Assembly: GCA_965262055.1 (NCBI GenBank)
Contig: CBDHEI010000002.1
Coordinates: 2,294,001-2,358,000, forward strand
Direction: 5' to 3'
Source: G958296245 sp965262055
GTDB lineage: Bacteria > Chloroflexota > Dehalococcoidia > Lucifugimonadales > G958296245
DNA length: 64,000 nt
The position numbers were made by a program, and so were the translations under genes. This document shows, piece by piece, positions 58,380-64,000 of this stretch; position 1 is the first letter of the stretch; each line of letters opens with the position of its first letter. Below the pieces are notes generated by a model, which did no database searches, was not told the DNA's origin, and was given only the letters and a program-made list of their open reading frames with translations.

Positions 58380-60959
58380 GTGAAATTCAACCCCGTGAAG
58401 TGGCTGCTGAACGACAAGGATAGAAAACCCCCGGTGCTGCTGGCGGTGACGCCCCCCAGGACCGGGGAGCGCACGTTGCTGGGAGTCGAGAACATGCTCG
58501 GCTCCATCGCCGTCCCCGAACCCTTCTCCCTGGAGCTGGCCGGGGACGCGGACGGCGTGACCCTCCTGGCCCGCTGCCTGCAAGACCAGGTGGTGCGCGG
58601 CCAGATAGCCGCCCGCTACCCCCAGGCGCAGATACAGGAGATACCCGCCGAGGACGACCCCCTGCGCCTGGCCGAGGGAGAGCAGGCGTGGAGCATGACG
58701 CTCAGGGCAGACGGCCCCGAGTACGTCCCGCTCAGGGTCTTCCGGGACGACGACCTCCTCGACCCAGGCTCAGACCCCCTCATCGCCCTCATGGGCGCTC
58801 TCTCCAACCTGAACGAGGGGGAGCGCGTCGTGGCGCGGCTGATGCTGCGCTCCCTGGGACCCGATTGGTCGCAGGCGCACCTGGAGAAGGCCCACAAGCG
58901 GCCCGTGGAGGACCGGCGTGACCCGTCCTACACCTACCAGACCCGGCCCCTCCAGATGGACGGCATGACGATGGCCGTGCTGGGCGTGGCGGCGTTGGTC
59001 GCCCTGCGGGGCTACCTGTGGGTGCAGGCGGGAGAGACCTGGAAGGCCGTGGTCATGGGCATCGGCGTCGCCGCAGCCCTGGCCGCTGGAGGCTGGCTCT
59101 GGCACCGCGTCAAGAAGGCCGGAAAGCGCGTCTTCGACCCCCTGCTCATCAAGGAGAAGGTCTCCCGCATCGCCTTCGACGCCGAGATTCAGGTGACGGC
59201 CATCCTGCCCCAGGACACCAGGCCCAACCGGACGAAGGAGCTTCTGGAGCCGGTGGCCGCCGCCTACCGCCACTACGACAACCCCGCAGGGGCGCACCTG
59301 AAGGCGAGCCGCGTGCGGCCCGCCTTGCCCGACCCCTCCATGCTCCACCCGTCAGGCCCCGGCCTCTTCGGCAAGCGCAGCGTCATGGGCGTCCGCGAGG
59401 CGGCCTGCCTGTGGCACCCGCCGGGAGCGCGTGACGAGACTCCCCTGGTGGCCCGCGCCGGAGCGAAGATGCTGCTGCCCACCGCCCGCAGCGTCAGCGG
59501 CGGCGCCCACGTCGGTGACACCACCACCGGAGCGCCCAGGAAGATTCACTTCCCCGACGACCTGCTGAGACGACACCACCTCTACGTCGCCCGCACCCGC
59601 ATGGGCAAGTCCACACTGATGCAGCACATCGTCCGCCACAAGCTCAAGGAGAAGGCTGCGGGCAGGGACGGAGACGCCATCGTCGTCGTCGATCCCCACG
59701 CCGACCTGGTGGGCGGCCTGCTGAAGCACGTGCCGGAGTCCCTGATAGACCAGGTGCGCCTCATCGACCTGGCCGACGAGCGGGGAGCGCCCGGCGTCAA
59801 CCTGCTGGACACCCGCATCTTCTCCGACCGCGACCGCACCGCCGATTCCGTCGTGCGCATCGCCAAGGGCCTGTGGGACCAGTGGGGGCCGAGGATGCAG
59901 TCCATCCTCGAACAGACGGTGAAGACGCTTCACGAGGCCAACGAGAGCAGGGACGCGGGCGAGCAGTACACCATCCTCGACGCGCTGCGCATCCTGGCCG
60001 ACGACGACTTCCGAGCCGACGTGCTGGCGCAGGTCAAAGACCCCTACCTGGTGGAGTGGTGGGGCAGGGACTTCTTCGGCTGGAGGCGGGAGACCCGCGC
60101 CGACGCCCTGGCCCCGGTCCAGACCCGCCTCTCCTACTACGCATCCTCCAAGCGGGCAAGGGCCATCCTGGGACAGTCCCGCTCCACCATAGACATGCGG
60201 CGTGTCATCCACGACGGCGGCATCCTGCTGGTATCCACCGCCCAGGGCACGGCTGGCAAGGACGTGGCCGCCCTGGTGGGCGCGTCCCTCCTGAACCTGG
60301 TGGACGCCGTGATACGGGAGCAGGGAAGCCTGCCCTTCGAGCAGAGGCGGGGCGCGCTGGTGGTGGTGGACGAGATGCAGTCGATGCCCGGCGTGGACTA
60401 CGAGAGCATGTTGTCCGAGCTGGGCAAATTCGGGGCGTCCTTCGTTCTGGCCACCCAGAGCCTCGCCAAGCTGGACGACCTCTCCCGCACAATGCGAGAC
60501 ACCCTGCTCGCCAACGTGGGCTGCCTCGCCGTCTTCCAGGTCTCCGGGTCCGACGCCCGCCAGCTGGTCTGGGAGCTGGGCAAGGAGCGGGTGAGCGAGG
60601 ACGACATCACGTCGCTGCCCGTCCACCAGTGCTACGTCCGCGCCACCGTGGGAACGGAGCGGATGGACGCCTTCTCCATGAAGGTCGCCAGGCCGGAGGA
60701 GGGAGACGCGGACACCGCCGAGCGCATCGTCGCCGAAGCCGAGAGCTACCTCACGGCGGCCAAGGACATGGCCGAGAGGGACGCGGGGCTGCAAGCCCTG
60801 GTGAACAAGTACCGCGAGGAGATCGAGAAGCTCAGGAACCGCCAGGCGACTGAGGGCGGCGAGTCCCAGGAGCAGGCGCGGCGCAAGCAGCGCACCAAGC
60901 GCGACCAGAACCCCGGGGCCGCCGAGCCGCAGGCGGAGGACGAGGAGCGTGAGGGATGA
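58380..60959 (+). CDS. Type IV coupling-protein-like ATPase (TraD/VirD4-type)
   Basis: The 859 residues start at GTG 58380 after AAAGGAGCAACCCAA. Two membrane helices (MTMAVLGVAALVALRGYLWV and AVVMGIGVAAALAAGGWLWH, about 200-245) are followed by a long cytoplasmic ATPase. A Walker A-like ARTRMGKSTLM lies at about 400-410 and lacks the first Gly of the classical motif. VVDPHADLVGGLL, Walker B ALVVVDEMQSM (about 660) and VLATQSLAKL follow. The C-terminus is a charged helical tail. Coupling proteins recruit the DNA-relaxase complex to the channel. The gene lies 52 bp after VirB4 and overlaps the replication-relaxation gene (ATGA). Confidence 0.8.
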   Translation: MKFNPVKWLLNDKDRKPPVLLAVTPPRTGERTLLGVENMLGSIAVPEPFSLELAGDADGVTLLARCLQDQVVRGQIAARYPQAQIQEIPAEDDPLRLAEGEQAWSMTLRADGPEYVPLRVFRDDDLLDPGSDPLIALMGALSNLNEGERVVARLMLRSLGPDWSQAHLEKAHKRPVEDRRDPSYTYQTRPLQMDGMTMAVLGVAALVALRGYLWVQAGETWKAVVMGIGVAAALAAGGWLWHRVKKAGKRVFDPLLIKEKVSRIAFDAEIQVTAILPQDTRPNRTKELLEPVAAAYRHYDNPAGAHLKASRVRPALPDPSMLHPSGPGLFGKRSVMGVREAACLWHPPGARDETPLVARAGAKMLLPTARSVSGGAHVGDTTTGAPRKIHFPDDLLRRHHLYVARTRMGKSTLMQHIVRHKLKEKAAGRDGDAIVVVDPHADLVGGLLKHVPESLIDQVRLIDLADERGAPGVNLLDTRIFSDRDRTADSVVRIAKGLWDQWGPRMQSILEQTVKTLHEANESRDAGEQYTILDALRILADDDFRADVLAQVKDPYLVEWWGRDFFGWRRETRADALAPVQTRLSYYASSKRARAILGQSRSTIDMRRVIHDGGILLVSTAQGTAGKDVAALVGASLLNLVDAVIREQGSLPFEQRRGALVVVDEMQSMPGVDYESMLSELGKFGASFVLATQSLAKLDDLSRTMRDTLLANVGCLAVFQVSGSDARQLVWELGKERVSEDDITSLPVHQCYVRATVGTERMDAFSMKVARPEEGDADTAERIVAEAESYLTAAKDMAERDAGLQALVNKYREEIEKLRNRQATEGGESQEQARRKQRTKRDQNPGAAEPQAEDEEREG

Positions 60960-62644
60960 GTCCCCTGGACGGCGACCTGCTCAGGCTCCTTTCCCACATG
61001 CCCCTCCTCGACCGGATGGAGATGGCCGCCGTCTCCGGCTGGTCGGGGGGCGGCGTCTACCGGGCGGTCGGCAGGCTGGAGGACGCGGGGCTGATCGCTT
61101 CCGTCCCCCACGGGACCGAGCTTATCCCTCCGACCCGCAGGTTCCACCTCACCGCCGCCGGGCTGCGCCGGCTGGCCCACGCGGAGAACGCGGCCCCTGA
61201 ATCAGGTACGGGTCAAGCTCTGGAGGGCCTGTTACGAGACCTGCCCGTCTCGGCCCGCTGGCGGCGCGTCCTCCTGGAACGACTCGACGCCGTGGCCGTC
61301 GTCTACCGCATCGCCGCCGCCATATCCAACACGGCCTATCCCATCCGCTTCCAGTGGTATCGAGCCATGCCGATGGACGCCGCCGTGACCCTCCCCGGAG
61401 GGGGCAACATAGCCATCGTCCGGCAGGGGCCGACCACCGATAGGACGGGCTTCTCCAAGCGTCTCTGGCGGCTCACCCAGGGGCCGCAGCCCGGCTGCAT
61501 CCTGTTGCTCGCGCCCGACGAGGTGAGGCTGCGCCACTCCCGCAGGCGGCTCTCCCAGACCCCCGCCGAGGCGCTCTTCGCCCTGGAGCGGGAGGCGGCC
61601 GCAGCGTCCCCCGACGCCCCCGTGTGGCGGCTGCGCTCCGTCAGCGCCGCCGTCAGCCTGCGGGCCGCCATCGACCGCATGGACCGCAGGGGCGCTCTGC
61701 CCACCGAGCGGCCCCTGGCGCGCGGGGCCTCCCTTCCCCCCGACATCGACGAGCACTCTCCGGGAGGGGATGTCCCCGACTATCTGCTGCCCGCCCTGCT
61801 GAGGCCCGCCGAGAAGCGCGCCCTGGACCTGCTCTACGACTGGCCCTGGCTCGCCCGCACCGACCTTGCCGGGCTGTTGGGGGTCTCCCGCCCGCGAGTG
61901 TCCCAGCTCACCGCCGCCCTGGAGGGCTTCGGGCTGGTCGTCCGCGCCCCCGTCTCGGGACGCAGGCTGGCCCTCACCGACCTGGGGCTGGCGATGCTGG
62001 CCCGCAGGGACCGCGTGGCCGTGGGCGGGGCCAGAAAGCGGTGGAGCGTCACGCCCACAGACGCCGGGGACTGGCGCAACGTCTCCGGCAGGCGCAGCCG
62101 ACAGCTCCTCCGCGACATCGAGCACACGGCCGCCGTCCACCACTTCATTGCGGCCCTGGCGACCCAGGCCCGCGAGCTGGACTGGGAGATCGACCAGCTC
62201 GACCCGCCCATCAGGGCGTCCCGCTACTTCCGGCACTTCGGCGGCAGGCGCTCGGTGCAGCCCGACGCCTTCGGCGTCCTGCGGCAGGGCGACGCCGCCT
62301 GGCCCTTCTTCCTGGAGTGGGAGCGCCGCGCCGTGCGACCCGTCACGATGGCGGAGCGGCTGGTCCCCTACCTGCGCTACTACTCCTCACACCGGCCCAC
62401 CGACGACCACGGCGCACGGCCCGCCGTCCTCGTGGTCTTCCACGAAGACCTGGCTGCCACCCACTTCCTGCGAGTGGCGCTTGAGGAGATGGTGCGGACG
62501 AGGACTCCCCTTCCCCTGCTGGTCTCCCACCGGAGCCTGCTGGAGCGGGTGGGGCCGCTGGGACGGGCATGGCTCGCCCCCGGCGAAGGCTTCGAGCCGG
62601 TGCGCCCCATCAACGACAACCAGACCGGAGAACCAAGGCCATGA
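60956..62644 (+). CDS. Replication-relaxation family protein, two winged-helix units
   Basis: The 562 residues contain two winged-helix segments, at about 5-75 (LLRLLSHMPLLDRMEMAAVS, YRAVGRLEDAGLIASVPHG) and 285-355 (RTDLAGLLGVSRPRVSQLTA, LEGFGLVVRAPVSGRRLALT). A C-terminal domain (about 385-540) includes HTAAVHHFIAALATQARELD, PDAFGVLRQGDAAWPFFLEW and ERRAVRPVTMAERLVPYLRY. This C-terminal pattern (D-G-x-F, then E-W-E) is that of the replication-relaxation family, thought to act in place of, or with, a relaxase on mobile elements. It probably recognises the transfer origin of this element. It overlaps the coupling-protein gene and the DUF3800 gene by 4 bp each. Confidence 0.75.
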   Translation: MSPLDGDLLRLLSHMPLLDRMEMAAVSGWSGGGVYRAVGRLEDAGLIASVPHGTELIPPTRRFHLTAAGLRRLAHAENAAPESGTGQALEGLLRDLPVSARWRRVLLERLDAVAVVYRIAAAISNTAYPIRFQWYRAMPMDAAVTLPGGGNIAIVRQGPTTDRTGFSKRLWRLTQGPQPGCILLLAPDEVRLRHSRRRLSQTPAEALFALEREAAAASPDAPVWRLRSVSAAVSLRAAIDRMDRRGALPTERPLARGASLPPDIDEHSPGGDVPDYLLPALLRPAEKRALDLLYDWPWLARTDLAGLLGVSRPRVSQLTAALEGFGLVVRAPVSGRRLALTDLGLAMLARRDRVAVGGARKRWSVTPTDAGDWRNVSGRRSRQLLRDIEHTAAVHHFIAALATQARELDWEIDQLDPPIRASRYFRHFGGRRSVQPDAFGVLRQGDAAWPFFLEWERRAVRPVTMAERLVPYLRYYSSHRPTDDHGARPAVLVVFHEDLAATHFLRVALEEMVRTRTPLPLLVSHRSLLERVGPLGRAWLAPGEGFEPVRPINDNQTGEPRP

Positions 62645-63399
62645 GGCTCTACTACATCGACGAGTCCGAGGGTCCCCGCTACTACGTCCGAACCGCCCTG
62701 GGCGTGGACGCAGAGCGATGGAATGACCTGCACGCCCGCGTCCGCGACTGGCGGCTCGAGCTGCGGGACCGCTACGCCGTGCCAGCCGACAGGGAGCTTC
62801 ACGCCTGCGACCTGCTGGCTGGACGGGGGAAGCTGGCCCGGATCGACGGCGCGGACCGCAGGCTCTCCCCCAGGCACGGGGCCGAAATCTTCATCGCAGG
62901 GCTGCGCGTCATCGAGGACGCCGCCCGCACCATCGGCGGCGTCGAGATCGTCAACGTCTGCCTCCGCAAGCCCGACGTGAGGGGCTACGAGCGGGCCAGC
63001 CTCGACCGGCTGCTCAACCGCATCAACTCCTCCGTCGCATCCGCCAACCGCCACGCCTTCCTCATCTTCGACGAGGGACGGGAGGAGATGGTGGCCCGCC
63101 TCTACCGCAGGCTCAGGAGCCGCAACCCCGTGCCCAGCAGATACGAGGCGTGGGAGGATGGCGAGCGCACCAGGGACATCCCCATAGAGAGGGTCATCGG
63201 CGGCCCCGCCTTCCGAAGCTCCCACTCCGACCACATGCTACAGATGGCCGACCTCATCGCCCACGCCCTCCTCAAGCAGGAGGAGGAGCCGTCGCCCAGG
63301 GTCGAACGTCTTGGCGTCGACCGGGCCTTCGGGATCCTCGACCGCGCCCTCAACCGCAGGGCGTCCAAGCGAGACCCCCAAGGCGTGGTGAGGCGGTGA
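62641..63399 (+). CDS. DUF3800 domain protein, RNase H-like nuclease fold (predicted)
   Basis: The start ATG 62641 overlaps the previous stop codon (ATGA), which supports it over the in-frame upstream codons. The 252 residues show DUF3800 features: YYIDESEG at the N-terminus (Asp7, Glu8), HACDLLAGRG, AFLIFDEGREE and the closing SHSDHMLQMADLIAHALL with an Asp before the final helix. DUF3800 proteins are predicted metal-dependent nucleases and are frequent on mobile elements and near defence genes. A role in processing element DNA or in defence is inferred only. It is the last gene of the conjugation arm. Confidence 0.75.
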   Translation: MRLYYIDESEGPRYYVRTALGVDAERWNDLHARVRDWRLELRDRYAVPADRELHACDLLAGRGKLARIDGADRRLSPRHGAEIFIAGLRVIEDAARTIGGVEIVNVCLRKPDVRGYERASLDRLLNRINSSVASANRHAFLIFDEGREEMVARLYRRLRSRNPVPSRYEAWEDGERTRDIPIERVIGGPAFRSSHSDHMLQMADLIAHALLKQEEEPSPRVERLGVDRAFGILDRALNRRASKRDPQGVVRR

Positions 63400-63634
63400 G
63401 GCCAATAGCAGCCTGCGCTCCACATTAGTGACTGGCATCCCCAAATACCACGCTACGTACTACCGCTTCAACCTGGGCTTCAACTATCCCGAGACCACTT
63501 CAGGGTAATAAGCTGGTGGCGTAGCTACGAGGACAGCAGCCTCCTTTTACAGAAGTATTGGGTATGAGGAACTCCGCTGTTCAGCACAACCGCTGCGGCG
63601 TAGCGGTCTCCTATGGACCGTCTTCGAGTGTGCG
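63400..63634. other. 235-bp gap after the conjugation arm; no gene recognised
   Basis: Base composition drops in GC from about 63416. A short open stretch (HATYYRFNLGFNYPETTSG in one frame) has no start or family. This change from element to host-like sequence makes it a candidate element edge, but no direct repeat or tRNA end was recognised. Confidence 0.35.
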
Positions 63635-64000
63635 CTACGAAGTGTGAACACGCTCCAACCCTTCCGGGCTTTCGGACTGCGGGAGAAGCAGCTTGCGGAC
63701 TGGGTAGTTTATCTCGATGCCCTCGCGGTCCAACCTGGTGCGCAATCGTTTTATCAGCTCGTGCCTTACGATGCGCGTGCCTGGCCTGTCTTCGGCTTGG
63801 ATCCTGACTTCGAAGTCTATGTTTGACTCTCCGAACGCGGTGAACCAGACTAAAGGTTCGTATTCGTCGATGGCGGCGTCGACTTCGTCTCGCACACAGA
63901 TTGCCACTTCCATCGCCACTTTCTCGACTTTCTCAAGGTCCGAATCGTAGCTGACCCCACACTGCACGATGACCGTCACGGCCTGCGACTCGCTGTAGTA
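63635..64000 (-). CDS. MscS-family mechanosensitive channel, C-terminal part (partial at window edge)
   Basis: About 121 residues are present, and the frame is open to the right edge, where it reads YYSESQAVTVIVQCGVSYDS. This is the C-terminal alpha-beta domain of small-conductance mechanosensitive channels: VTVIVQCGVSYDSDLEKVEK, then WFTAFGESNIDFEVRIQAED, HELIKRLRTRLDREGIEINY and a short tail. Membrane segments lie beyond the window. The GTG at 63979 is internal. The protein releases solutes on osmotic downshock. It marks likely host chromosome to the right of the conjugative element. Confidence 0.8.
   Translation of the reverse strand, partial: YYSESQAVTVIVQCGVSYDSDLEKVEKVAMEVAICVRDEVDAAIDEYEPLVWFTAFGESNIDFEVRIQAEDRPGTRIVRHELIKRLRTRLDREGIEINYPVRKLLLPQSESPEGLERVHTS

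Noticed and set aside
63416..63630. tRNA gene or attachment site after the DUF3800 gene
   Set aside because: No cloverleaf with a T-loop pattern or CCA end could be read, and no matching direct repeat was seen at the other side of the element.

Overview
This is a 64 kb window of high-GC bacterial DNA, probably from an uncultured Chloroflexota (SAR202/Dehalococcoidia-like) genome. That assignment is inferred from protein style: giant Calx-beta surface proteins, a PQQ-type sugar dehydrogenase domain, a PrgI/VirB4 conjugation module with a replication-relaxation protein, and short helix-turn-helix (HTH) proteins. No rRNA, tRNA or CRISPR array was recognised. Most of the window is accessory DNA, and gene decay is frequent.

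Region 1 (1-9.5 kb) is an insertion-sequence graveyard around two intact genes. It opens with the 3' part of an IS1380-family element that cuts a tyrosine recombinase remnant. An IS5-like transposase remnant, a complete IS256-family element and a broken degV gene follow. The intact genes are a kinase-like phosphotransferase and a one-piece histidine kinase/response regulator with a DNA-binding output domain. A MarR-type regulator, divergent from the kinase, is cut by a second, inverted IS1380 copy.

Region 2 (9.5-22.7 kb) is one decaying giant Calx-beta/FnIII/Ig-like adhesin of about 12 kb. It has lost its 5' end at the IS and carries an in-frame stop and two frameshifts. A frameshifted small HTH gene and a faint RCC1-like remnant follow.

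Region 3 (22.7-42.0 kb, minus strand) is a single giant secreted protein gene of about 19.3 kb. It encodes a signal peptide, cadherin-like domain, PQQ-dependent sugar dehydrogenase propeller, some 42 Calx-beta-like repeats, seven He_PIG-like domains and a C-terminal membrane anchor. A 2-kb DNA superrepeat is almost identical between copies. A scrambled junction near 31.08 kb breaks the reading frame.

Region 4 (42.1-44.2 kb) holds a transposase HTH fragment and an intact IS1380-like element with a 4-bp target duplication.

Region 5 (44.3-63.4 kb) is a probable integrative conjugative element. A minus-strand arm carries an SNF2-like helicase, a regulator with four HTH domains, small proteins and an HTH-like protein. 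A divergent plus-strand arm carries a secreted protein, VirB6/TrbL-like protein, two VirB2-like pilins, PrgI-family protein, VirB4 ATPase (frameshifted), coupling ATPase, replication-relaxation protein and a DUF3800 protein, mostly tightly spaced or overlapping. Between the arms lie strong hairpins and a repeated 20-bp motif that could be the control or transfer-origin region. No integrase or attachment site was found beside it.

The right edge holds the C-terminal end of an MscS-type channel gene. Several breaks are single-base changes, so real decay and assembly error must be separated before functional conclusions are drawn.
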